Shown: positions 1 through 5,827 of the stretch, piece after piece
Layout of the letters: each line of letters opens with the position of its first letter
Position numbering within the stretch: the stretch's first letter is position 1
Assembly (NCBI GenBank): GCA_018061705.1
Contig: JAGOTO010000015.1
Span: 1 to 7,545 of the forward strand
Direction of reading: 5' to 3'
Origin: Candidatus Saccharimonadota bacterium
GTDB lineage: Bacteria; Patescibacteria; Saccharimonadia; Saccharimonadales; UBA4665
Length of the DNA: 7,545 nucleotides
Notes under the pieces: model-generated
What the model saw: the letters and a program-made list of their open reading frames with translations, nothing else
What the model was told of the DNA's origin: nothing
Databases searched by the model: none
Position numbers and translations under genes: made by a program

Positions 1-96
1 GAGTACGACAATCAGAGCTAGTACATATTTCGCATATTGCCAGTACGTAATAGTGAGAACAATCGCCAGAAATATAAGCATAGGAGAACGACGCAT
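1..96 (-). CDS. Small membrane protein, N-terminus only (runs off left edge)
   Basis: Thirty-two codons are visible, from ATG at 96-94 to the window edge, with no stop. The peptide begins MRRSPMLIFL and is almost entirely hydrophobic: two basic residues at the N-terminus, a first membrane segment at about residues 6-17, a short polar and aromatic patch (YWQYAKY), then a second hydrophobic stretch. This is the pattern of a polytopic or hairpin membrane protein. The start is well supported by AAGGAG seven bases upstream. The ATG also overlaps by one base the stop of an upstream reading frame (TAATG), a common sign of translational coupling. The family cannot be recognised from so little sequence. 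Confidence 0.72.
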   Translation of the reverse strand, partial: MRRSPMLIFLAIVLTITYWQYAKYVLALIVVL

Positions 97-138
97 TATT
101 GATTCTCCTTTTCGTCTTCATATACGCTCTCTATCTCG

Positions 139-166
139 GATATATCAAAGTCTAGACTGTCCTCAA
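139..166 (-). promoter_or_regulatory. Possible promoter for the left-edge membrane-protein gene
   Basis: On the minus strand TTGAGG (166-161) is followed after 16 bases by TATATC (144-139). Each matches four of six consensus bases. It lies downstream of the minus-strand terminator-like hairpin and about 40 bases before the AAGGAG ribosome binding site, a sensible terminator, promoter, ribosome-site order. The match is only moderate. Confidence 0.3.
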
Positions 167-196
167 AAGTTATATTCCCGTCCCGTATCCCCAGCC

Positions 197-223
197 AAAG
201 AAAAAGCCGCCCATTTGGGCGAC
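197..223 (-). terminator. Rho-independent terminator-like hairpin
   Basis: Read on the minus strand, GTCGCCC and GGGCGGC pair as a 7-bp stem (one G-U) around an AAAT loop, followed at once by TTTTTCTTT. The shape is right for an intrinsic terminator pointing left. The nearest complete minus-strand gene upstream ends at 635, about 410 bases away, so the transcript it would stop is not obvious. It also lies inside the startless acidic frame. Confidence 0.55.
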
Positions 224-258
224 CAATTCCTAAAAAATCCGAATTTGTTTGTCATTTA

Positions 259-489
259 TTGCTAAGTTCTGAAGTGGGCTTGGCTTACGTCATCAGCCAT
301 CCGCCCCACATGCAGACCGTCGGCGCGTTTATGACTGCTATGGTTAGCGAAGAGGAACCCTACGCATTCAAGGATGGCCTTACCGACACGACCGTAAAGG
401 GGGCTATCGAAAGACTCAATCTCCGTCGTCCGATCTGCGAATCAACCAGCGCGTACGGCCATCTTGGTAGACCCGGGTTACCCTGGTAA
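259..489 (+). pseudogene. metK: metK C-terminal fragment (S-adenosylmethionine synthetase relic)
   Basis: About 76 codons match only the last segment of methionine adenosyltransferase, the enzyme making S-adenosylmethionine from methionine and ATP. Around residues 5-11, EVGLAYV corresponds to the family's EVQxAYA strand. The end, LNLRRPICESTSAYGHLGR followed by PGLPW, corresponds to LDLxxPIYxxTAAYGHFGR...PW. Intact MetK is about 380-400 residues; the ATP- and methionine-binding parts and the GGxxGDAG and GGGAFSGKD regions are absent. The frame stays open upstream to 103 but that part shows no MetK likeness. The only nearby start is TTG at 259 with no ribosome site. The conserved AIG is replaced by VIS, consistent with decay. 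Antisense frames were read and look non-coding. The family assignment is firm by eye; loss of function is inferred from length. Confidence 0.75.
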
Positions 490-634
490 CAAATCATCGC
501 CCCGTAGATGAGGCACGTTTTTCACCCGGGATGACGAATTTACAGAGGAGCAGTGAACCTCATTGGTAACTATTCGGCATCGTGTGCTGTGCTCTCTATG
601 AGCGGATCGCATTGCATGGAGAGTCCAGGGTAGC
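490..634. other. Intergenic stretch between metK relic and secreted-protein gene
   Basis: No frame here looks coding. It opens at a GTTACC-CT-GGTAAC inverted repeat (477-490) that covers the relic's stop. Near 591-621 an imperfect hairpin (GCTCTCTATG against CATGGAGAG) lies just beyond the end of the minus-strand gene, but it lacks a T-tract on either strand, so I do not call it a terminator. Confidence 0.5.
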
Positions 635-1930
635 TCAAGGATGCGGGTTTGCAAGCAGCTTGTTTTGAATCGCCTTCATCTTTGTGATGTCTGTGACTTC
701 GTTGTTATACGACTCTGGCCACTTGTTTGCCTCTCCGGCGGCGCTCGGTGATTTCTTGGGTCCGGTCGTTTCAATATAGTTAAAGCCTCTGTTTGCCAGG
801 GTGGAGCCAACACTATCCCATACTTGGTTATTTGTTGGGTCGTTACTGGTGACTTTATCCGGGCGAGACAATTGCACTCCTACCCATGTATTTTTTGTTT
901 TGGCTGTCGAAATCATCCATTTGTACAGTTCACGGTAGGTCGGGTCTCCTGTTGCGGTAAAATATTCCTCACGTGCCGAGTAGTTCGTTAGGACGGCGTT
1001 GGAACCCATGGTATGAATGAAGGTCATCGCAACATTTTGGTAGCGGGTTAGCTTGGTGCTGTCTATAACACCACTTGTTGAAAGGTTTTGGTATGGGTTA
1101 AGCGCTAACTCGACTTTAACGATTCCCTTAAAGGGACTGCTCGCTGTAGGGAACCACTGCATAAAAGAATCGTGTTCGGTTGGCGTAAAGCCCTTACTCT
1201 TGAGGGCCGTAGCATTCTCGGCAGAGTGCCCGTAGAGCAGGAAGGGCTCTGGGTAATTGGCTGCAGCTCCAGGGGCATTGACAGATCCGATGACGCCGAC
1301 ATTTCTGGGGTCAGCATTTATTGTCTTGACTGCGCCAGCCAGAGCAACCATCGCATTTTTATAGAGCACCCTATAGGTGTATACGTTATTCTTTTTGGCC
1401 CACCATCTCGGTACGGTCGTGTCAGTGAGGACGGTACTCTGGGGGTCTTTGAGCGTCACTACACCACAGAGAGTTTTCCACTCGAGAGGTGCTCGGAAGC
1501 CGGTATGAAAACGAAGATGGGCGGTGAGCTTTTTATCGGGATGTGCCGTGTTCCAGGCGGTTACATAGGCAAGTCGTTTCTCGATCGACCCCTTTTTGTA
1601 GGTTGTCGCGCCGGAGCTGCTATCGACTTCGACCAATTCGCGGATACCGACATTGAGGACGACATGACGCATACCAACGTCGTTGATGGCGAAGTAGTAT
1701 GGGTTAGAGCTACCCCCGGTTGTGTAATCGTGAGTCATCGAGGGGCCGCCACCGTCCCTCCCTGCATAGGGTCCGTCATCGACCCAGCCGGCTTTTGGTG
1801 ATGCGCTACCAGGCAAAACGGCTGCTTTGCTTCCAAATGTCAAGTAGACACCGATCGCGCCGACAAGTAGCACAGCCAGCAATGGCAAGATAAGATGGTG
1901 GCTAAAGCCGTTTTGGGGATTTTTTGTCAT
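635..1930 (-). CDS. Membrane-anchored or secreted protein, TIM-barrel glycosidase-like
   Basis: 431 residues. The N-terminus has GFSHH at residues 8-12 and a single hydrophobic segment at about 13-32, then a mature domain rich in Trp, Tyr, Asn and Pro with no further membrane segments, so the body should lie outside the cell. The domain alternates strand-like stretches with polar loops as in (beta/alpha)8 glycosidases: LTAHLRFHTG (135-144), VPRWW (173-177), NVGVIGSVNAPG (210-221) followed by NYPEPF with Glu228, GIVKVEL (269-275), WVGVQLS (349-355) and FNYIETTG with Glu387. Glu228 and Glu387 sit where clan GH-A acid/base or barrel-end glutamates might lie, but I cannot prove a catalytic pair, and the protein could be a non-enzymatic binder. 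The start is supported by AAGGA eight bases before the ATG and by a strong promoter (1963-1991). It appears monocistronic. Coding status is firm; the fold is inference. Confidence 0.88.
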   Translation of the reverse strand: MTKNPQNGFSHHLILPLLAVLLVGAIGVYLTFGSKAAVLPGSASPKAGWVDDGPYAGRDGGGPSMTHDYTTGGSSNPYYFAINDVGMRHVVLNVGIRELVEVDSSSGATTYKKGSIEKRLAYVTAWNTAHPDKKLTAHLRFHTGFRAPLEWKTLCGVVTLKDPQSTVLTDTTVPRWWAKKNNVYTYRVLYKNAMVALAGAVKTINADPRNVGVIGSVNAPGAAANYPEPFLLYGHSAENATALKSKGFTPTEHDSFMQWFPTASSPFKGIVKVELALNPYQNLSTSGVIDSTKLTRYQNVAMTFIHTMGSNAVLTNYSAREEYFTATGDPTYRELYKWMISTAKTKNTWVGVQLSRPDKVTSNDPTNNQVWDSVGSTLANRGFNYIETTGPKKSPSAAGEANKWPESYNNEVTDITKMKAIQNKLLANPHP

Positions 1931-1962
1931 GTCTGTTTCCTTTTTGATTGAGTATCATCAGA

Positions 1963-1991
1963 AGCATACCCCGGCACCCGATGTCTGTCAA
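1963..1991 (-). promoter_or_regulatory. Strong sigma70-type promoter of the TIM-barrel-like gene
   Basis: On the minus strand a perfect TTGACA (1991-1986) is followed after exactly 17 bases by TATGCT (1968-1963, four of six). The expected start point is near 1956, giving a leader of about 26 bases that carries the AAGGA ribosome site. It is the best -35 element in the window. Confidence 0.7.
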
Positions 1992-2009
1992 ACAACAGCG
2001 GGGTATGCT
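1963..2009. repeat. Perfect 10-bp inverted repeat framing the promoter
   Basis: AGCATACCCC (1963-1972) and GGGGTATGCT (2000-2009) are exact reverse complements separated by 27 bases. The left arm overlaps the -10 hexamer and the -35 hexamer lies in the spacer, so a protein bound to both arms would cover the promoter. It could be a split operator; a terminator is unlikely because no T-tract follows. Chance cannot be excluded for 10-bp arms. Confidence 0.5.
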
Positions 2010-2125
2010 GTCGCGCTGAAGACGACATCAGGCTGCCCTGTCGCTACATGATCTGTACACGACGGACGCCCTGGGGATACGACTACGGGCTAGTTTGGAG
2101 CATCTTGGTTGAATCTTAAATTATG

Positions 2126-3307
2126 TCAAATGAGCTGAATATCCTTGATCTCTGACGGGAGAAATCCTTCGGGGTGTTTGTGGCCAGCCTTCCACTCGGT
2201 ACCCTTGCCATAGCCGAGGTCTTTCATGAGTTTGGTCGGAGCGTTCCGTAGGCCGACGGGTACGGGTAGGTCTGGGTACTTGGCAGCGAGCGTTTTGGCA
2301 CTCCCCCATGCGTCATAGCTTTCACGAGACTTTGCAGATTTAGCGAGGACGACCGCACAGTGGCTTAGGTTTATCTCGGCTTCGGGTAGACCGATACGTT
2401 CCACCGCCAGGAAAGTTGAGACGGCCAAGTTTAGTGCTGCTGGTGCGGCTAGGCCGATATCTTCGCTAGCGAACACCACCATGCGTCGGGCAATAAACTT
2501 GGGGTCTTCGCCGGCTTGCAGCATCCGTGCCATATAGTACAGTGTGGCGGTGGGGTCGCTCCCGCGCATACTTTTTATAAAAGCGCTTATGATGTTGTAA
2601 TGTGTCTCACCCTTTTTATCATAGCCGGGGAGCTTGGTTTGTGCCGCCGTCTCAACAAGCTCTGGCGTGATGATCTTGCCGAGTGCGAGCCGCTGTGCTA
2701 GCTCGAGGTTGCCCAGTGCTACACGGGCATCTCCGCCACTCAGGTCCGCCAAAAGTTCTACAGATTTTTTCGGTAGATCACGGGGTTTTAGCTTCATTTC
2801 ACTGGCTGCTCTCTGTAAAATAGCCAGTATTTCGCCTCGGTTTAGCGGCTCGAGCACAAGTACGCGTGAGCGTGAAAGCAGTGGGTTAATGACCTCAAAG
2901 CTCGGGTTTTCGGTAGTTGCGCCGATGAGTGTGATGACGCCGGATTCAACGTGCGGCAAGAACGCATCTTGCTGGGCTTTGTTGAATCGATGGATTTCGT
3001 CTACGAACAAGATGGTTCTCATGCCGAGACGCTGGTTTTGCTCTGCCCTTTCGATGACCTTTGCGATGTCAGCTTTGCCGCTTGTAACTGCACTGAGCTC
3101 AATAAACTCGGTACCAGTCTCATTCGCAATAATCCGGGCCAGTGTTGTCTTCCCTGTGCCGGGAGGCCCCCATAGAATAAGACTAACCGGCTCTTTCTGT
3201 TCGATTATCTGTCGGATTATCTTATGCGTGCCAACAAGATGTTTCTGCCCTATGACATCATCAAGCCTGTTTGGCCTCATTTTCTCCGCTAGTGGCCTCG
3301 AATCCAT
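2126..3307 (-). CDS. rarA: RarA/MgsA, AAA+ ATPase of stalled replication forks
   Basis: 393 residues from ATG 3307. RarA is a cytoplasmic clamp-loader-like ATPase that acts at stalled or broken replication forks. Visible parts in order: an N-terminal PLAEKMRPNRLDDVIGQ box, Walker A GPPGTGKT (47-54), Walker B ILFVDEIH (99-106), sensor-1 GATTENPSF (129-137), the LLSR arginine-finger region (143-146), and the C-terminal MgsA/tetramerisation part with SFIKSMRGSDPTATLYYMAR-like and FIARRMVVFASEDIGLA motifs. Length is close to the usual 400-450, slightly short at the C-terminus. The frame stays open to an ATG at 3379, but those 24 extra residues do not resemble the family. ATG 3307 is where conservation starts, and an extended -10 places transcription start exactly there. 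There is no Shine-Dalgarno before it. Downstream of its stop I see no clear terminator before the next promoter. Confidence 0.97.
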   Translation of the reverse strand: MDSRPLAEKMRPNRLDDVIGQKHLVGTHKIIRQIIEQKEPVSLILWGPPGTGKTTLARIIANETGTEFIELSAVTSGKADIAKVIERAEQNQRLGMRTILFVDEIHRFNKAQQDAFLPHVESGVITLIGATTENPSFEVINPLLSRSRVLVLEPLNRGEILAILQRAASEMKLKPRDLPKKSVELLADLSGGDARVALGNLELAQRLALGKIITPELVETAAQTKLPGYDKKGETHYNIISAFIKSMRGSDPTATLYYMARMLQAGEDPKFIARRMVVFASEDIGLAAPAALNLAVSTFLAVERIGLPEAEINLSHCAVVLAKSAKSRESYDAWGSAKTLAAKYPDLPVPVGLRNAPTKLMKDLGYGKGTEWKAGHKHPEGFLPSEIKDIQLI

Positions 3308-3313
3308 AGTTAC

Positions 3314-3322
3314 AGTATAGCA
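3314..3322 (-). promoter_or_regulatory. Extended -10 promoter of rarA, predicting a leaderless message
   Basis: Minus-strand TGCTATACT: TATACT (3319-3314, five of six) preceded by TG one base away, the extended -10 form that can work without a -35. No -35-like hexamer lies 17 bases upstream. Counting seven bases on from the last -10 base gives 3307, the A of the rarA ATG. Confidence 0.6.
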
Positions 3323-3495
3323 GTCGCCAGGATTACCGGGGGATGCATCGGCGCCTGCCATTCGAAAACCGTCGTACAATCATTGAGACCATCAACTCTT
3401 TTAGGCATGCTCTATCGCCAGGCAGTTTCAAATTATTCGCCCTAGAGTTAGCGGAGGTCATGGCCGGACCGAGCCAGTTATGAGATTTTTCTGAC
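3323..3495. other. Intergenic region between divergent rarA and the propeller gene
   Basis: No coding frame is convincing. The two promoters lie at its outer edges (3314-3322 minus, about 3496-3526 plus). The short word TCGCCAGG occurs twice (near 3324 and 3416), too short to interpret. Confidence 0.4.
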
Positions 3496-3526
3496 TTGCG
3501 CAAATCGCTCATGTTTGATATATAAT
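3496..3526 (+). promoter_or_regulatory. Promoter of the beta-propeller gene
   Basis: A perfect TATAAT lies at 3521-3526, with TTGCGC (3496-3501, four of six) upstream at a long 19-base spacing. The expected transcription start is near 3533, eight bases before ATG 3541, leaving no room for a Shine-Dalgarno. Confidence 0.6.
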
Positions 3527-3540
3527 GGGTTTAGTATGTT

Positions 3541-4773
3541 ATGAATGAAACAAAAAATGAAACATTTAAAACCATGATGCGACGTATATCAATAAACACA
3601 AAAAATTCGAAGGGTTTTACCCACCACTTCTTGCTGCCGTTGCTGGCGATTATCGCTGTTGGTTCAATCGGTGCGTATCTCGTTCATCGGGGCAATGCCG
3701 CGACTATACCCGGTCTTGCTGGACCTCGATCGACCAGTGAGTTTGTGTCGTTAGTCAGGGGGGACATCCAAGGCCGGCGTTTTGTCGGAGACGGAGGTGC
3801 ATCGGTCAGGACAGGCCATGGCTATACCGTGAGTTTTTTTGGCGACACGGTTGTCTACAAGGCAGAGAACATCCCCAAGGCGTATTCTGAAGCGGCCGGC
3901 CAGCCTACCTACATGATGAGGAATAATATTCTTACGATTAGCCCCACAAGACAGGTGAAGAGTGTGGTTTCGAGCGCAGATTTGCTGAAACAGCAATCAT
4001 TCATAGACGTTCCCCTCGATCAGCAGCTTCCTGGCGGGAAGAATTATTATTGGCCAAACGCCGCTGCCACTGATTTTAGCAGACGCGGAAAGGGCCGGAC
4101 GATATATCTCTTTCTTGGGCAAATGCACTCTCCTGAATCGAGTTCTAGCAGCTTTAACTTTGAGTATGTACGAAGCCAACTGGCGAAGTACACGATTGAT
4201 GACAAGGGTACGTTAAGACTTGTTGGCATGTATAAGCCTCCGACCTATCTGGCGGATACGAAGCCGATAACGTGGGGAACAGGCATGCTAATCCAGGGTG
4301 ATTGGACGTATATCTATGGTTCGTATAAACCAAAAGGTGAGTGGATCTGGGGGTTTGATCACTACATTGCTCGGGTCAAAACAGAACGGATTGGTAGAGC
4401 CAATGAGTGGCGGTTCTGGGATGGGTCGAAGTGGCAGCCAAGTCAGATTGCCGCAAAGCCCATTATCGATAACTCTACTGGGACGGAAGGAGGGATAACG
4501 GTCTCCCGTACAAAGACTGGACAATATACGTTTGTCTATAAAAAGCACGGCTTTATTGGGAATGATGTGTATCGGGCGACTGCGACAGCACCTCAAGGCC
4601 CGTGGACGTTTAGCCCGGACATACTGAGCACGCCGTCACTACTTAGTGATACAGACTATACGTACTTGGCATATGAGATTCCTCTCGCGGGCGGTAAAAA
4701 GGGTGCAATTATTAGCCACGGTAGCAGTACTCCGGTGCCATTAGCCGAGCAGGGAATACACGCCCTCTGGTAG
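3541..4773 (+). CDS. Membrane-anchored or secreted protein, five-bladed beta-propeller-like (GH43/DUF4185/DUF5005 style)
   Basis: 410 residues. GFTHH at 25-29 begins a single hydrophobic segment (about 29-47) like that of the TIM-barrel-like protein, followed by an extracellular body. The body has repeated beta-strand blocks typical of furanosidase-type propellers: SFFGDTVV (98-105), MMRNNILTISP (125-135), YYWPNAAATDF (169-179), ITWGTGML then DWTYIYGS (243-261), YIARVK (275-280), EWRFWDGSKW (289-298) and a final AIISHGSS (389-396). The FFGDT, W-plus-WG and ARV...W.FWDGS..W pattern is what I expect from DUF4185/DUF5005-type proteins related to the GH43 superfamily. Catalytic residues cannot be assigned by eye, so it may hydrolyse or only bind a glycan. 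ATG 3541 has no Shine-Dalgarno but fits the promoter. ATG codons at residues 12 and 13 are alternatives, closer to the usual distance from the GF motif. Confidence 0.87.
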   Translation: MNETKNETFKTMMRRISINTKNSKGFTHHFLLPLLAIIAVGSIGAYLVHRGNAATIPGLAGPRSTSEFVSLVRGDIQGRRFVGDGGASVRTGHGYTVSFFGDTVVYKAENIPKAYSEAAGQPTYMMRNNILTISPTRQVKSVVSSADLLKQQSFIDVPLDQQLPGGKNYYWPNAAATDFSRRGKGRTIYLFLGQMHSPESSSSSFNFEYVRSQLAKYTIDDKGTLRLVGMYKPPTYLADTKPITWGTGMLIQGDWTYIYGSYKPKGEWIWGFDHYIARVKTERIGRANEWRFWDGSKWQPSQIAAKPIIDNSTGTEGGITVSRTKTGQYTFVYKKHGFIGNDVYRATATAPQGPWTFSPDILSTPSLLSDTDYTYLAYEIPLAGGKKGAIISHGSSTPVPLAEQGIHALW

Positions 4774-4786
4774 TCGAGTAATAGCT

Positions 4787-4818
4787 ATAGAGCTAGCCCT
4801 GTGATGAGCTAGCTCTAT
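4787..4818. terminator. Hairpin between convergent genes, possible bidirectional terminator
   Basis: ATAGAGCTAGC (4787-4797) and GCTAGCTCTAT (4808-4818) form a perfect 11-bp stem around a 10-base loop. It lies between the stop of the plus-strand propeller gene (4773) and that of the minus-strand LysM gene (4858). Neither side has a T-tract, so it is not a classical intrinsic terminator; 3'-end protection or factor-dependent termination is possible. Confidence 0.5.
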
Positions 4819-4857
4819 TACCGCTGAGTTGCTTATGGATGACGTTTGTTTATAGCC

Positions 4858-5523
4858 TTACCACCATCCATTGGCCTGCCAAAAGGCGTATGCATTCTCC
4901 CATGAACCGTACCGCCTCTGAGCATATGACTCAAAGTATGCGTCCTGGCATGCATAATCTGCACCACACTGCGTGCGGAGAACGCCATTGCAGTCTTGCC
5001 CTATGCCATAGCACCCACTTGGGTTTGTTGCGTTAGGATTGTTTCCGCTCTCCTTGTTATATATGAATGCTTTTGCTGAGTTTGCGCTGACAGGGTAGCT
5101 AGTAGGAGTCGTCGGACGACTGTAGCCTTGTGTTGCTGGAGCCTGATAGGCGGTCTGTACCGGGACTACCACAGGAGGTTGGGGCAAGGCTCTTTCGACG
5201 AGCACTTCATCGGTCGCTGGGACCCTAATGTCCTGGCCAGGGTTGATGATATCTGGGTGCTGTATGAAGTCATTCGCGTTAAACAATCGAACCCATGTCG
5301 TATTGTTTTTTTCTGCAATGCTGCTGAGGCTGTCGCCTTCGGCAACTTTGACTATTACCCTTGTTGTTTCACTGGGCTTTTTTGCATCTTTGGCTGGCTC
5401 AGATACAGATTGGGCCAGCGTTTTTGACTCTTTATTGGTTACTGCTGCTGTGGCAGTATGTGTGACTGCCGTAGCAGACATAACGACAGCAAATGCTATC
5501 GCAGATAGTGCGATCTTTCGCAT
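4858..5523 (-). CDS. Secreted LysM plus lysozyme-like transglycosylase domain protein
   Basis: 221 residues. A classical Sec signal peptide (MRK, hydrophobic core, THTATA before about residue 27) precedes a charged linker. A LysM peptidoglycan-binding domain follows at about 56-101 (AEGDSLSSIAEKNN ... NPGQDIRVP), then a Pro/Thr-rich linker (113-146) and a compact lysozyme-fold domain (about 149-221). The latter has YNKESGNNPNATNPSG, with Glu158 as the likely catalytic acid, then CYGIGQ and a closing RRYGSWENAYAFWQANGWW. This is the pattern of short transglycosylase-like wall lysins of Gram-positive and resuscitation-factor type, which cut the glycan backbone. Four cysteines (171, 178, 186, 192) fall inside the catalytic domain and could form disulfides after export. 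The start has AGGAGGAG 9-11 bases upstream. It could serve self-remodelling or attack on a host cell; the sequence does not decide. Confidence 0.93.
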   Translation of the reverse strand: MRKIALSAIAFAVVMSATAVTHTATAAVTNKESKTLAQSVSEPAKDAKKPSETTRVIVKVAEGDSLSSIAEKNNTTWVRLFNANDFIQHPDIINPGQDIRVPATDEVLVERALPQPPVVVPVQTAYQAPATQGYSRPTTPTSYPVSANSAKAFIYNKESGNNPNATNPSGCYGIGQDCNGVLRTQCGADYACQDAYFESYAQRRYGSWENAYAFWQANGWW

Positions 5524-5769
5524 AACTGATAACTCCTCCTGCTGAATCCTCGTTGTACTTCTAGGGCGTTTAATTAGTATTTAATGTGTAAACAAAATAA
5601 GTGCTAGTTAATTGCTTTCGTTGCCTAGACGAGTGATTAAACATTCGCGCCAAACTCCACACAATGACTTTGGACACGTAAGTGAACAGGCTAGTTCATA
5701 AGCATTTTGGAGTCAAGCAAAATCAGTGCTAAAACCACAAATTACAGAGGCATTGAGACCGTTACTTTA

Positions 5770-5798
5770 TTTACAACAAAGTGTGATATATATCACAA
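5770..5798 (-). promoter_or_regulatory. Possible promoter pointing to the LysM gene, overlapped by the palindrome
   Basis: Minus-strand TTGTGA (5798-5793) and TGTAAA (5775-5770) are spaced 17 bases apart, each with four of six consensus bases. The palindrome covers the -35 side. If active it would give a leader of about 240 bases for the LysM gene. The hexamers are weak, so this is tentative. Confidence 0.25.
5782..5797. promoter_or_regulatory. Perfect 16-bp palindrome TGTGATATATATCACA (CRP/FNR-like operator form)
   Basis: The sequence equals its own reverse complement and fits TGTGA-N6-TCACA, the consensus for CRP-type dimeric regulators. It sits between genes, 259 bases upstream of the LysM start codon. 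Whether this organism has a CRP-family regulator is unknown from the window. Confidence 0.5.
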
Positions 5799-5827
5799 CG
5801 CGTTCTCAGAAACATGTATATAGCGTC

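Larger units (their letters stand above)
96..251 (-). pseudogene. Acidic reading frame without a start codon; possible 5'-truncated gene
   Basis: A frame of 51 codons is open from just after an in-frame TGA (254-252) to TAA at 98-96. It has no ATG, GTG or TTG. Its last 25 or so residues (EDSLDFDISEIESVYEDEKENQ without the last two, and similar) are strongly acidic and look like real coding sequence, and the stop is fused to the next ATG as TAATG. Its upstream edge lies a few bases from where similarity to metK begins on the other strand, which suggests the 5' part of the gene was lost at that junction. A terminator-like hairpin (197-223) lies inside the frame, so the alternative is that this is non-coding leader of the membrane-protein gene and the open frame is chance. 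Confidence 0.35.

Noticed and set aside
221..500. A structured RNA (tmRNA, RNase P or SRP RNA) on either strand
   Set aside because: No tmRNA ends or tag, no RNase P core, no SRP loop; the plus strand instead reads as a metK C-terminus.
591..621. Terminator for the TIM-barrel-like gene
   Set aside because: The inverted repeat is imperfect and no T-tract follows on the minus strand.
1172..1801. A 209-codon plus-strand open frame inside the TIM-barrel-like gene
   Set aside because: It is antisense to a gene with clear signal segment, ribosome site and promoter; its product has no recognisable features.
2634..3320. A 228-codon plus-strand open frame antisense to rarA
   Set aside because: The minus strand here carries all AAA+ motifs; the plus frame is Ser/Arg-rich low-quality sequence typical of an antisense shadow.
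3308..3379. N-terminal extension of RarA to ATG 3379
   Set aside because: The 24 residues do not resemble RarA, and the promoter -10 lies within them.
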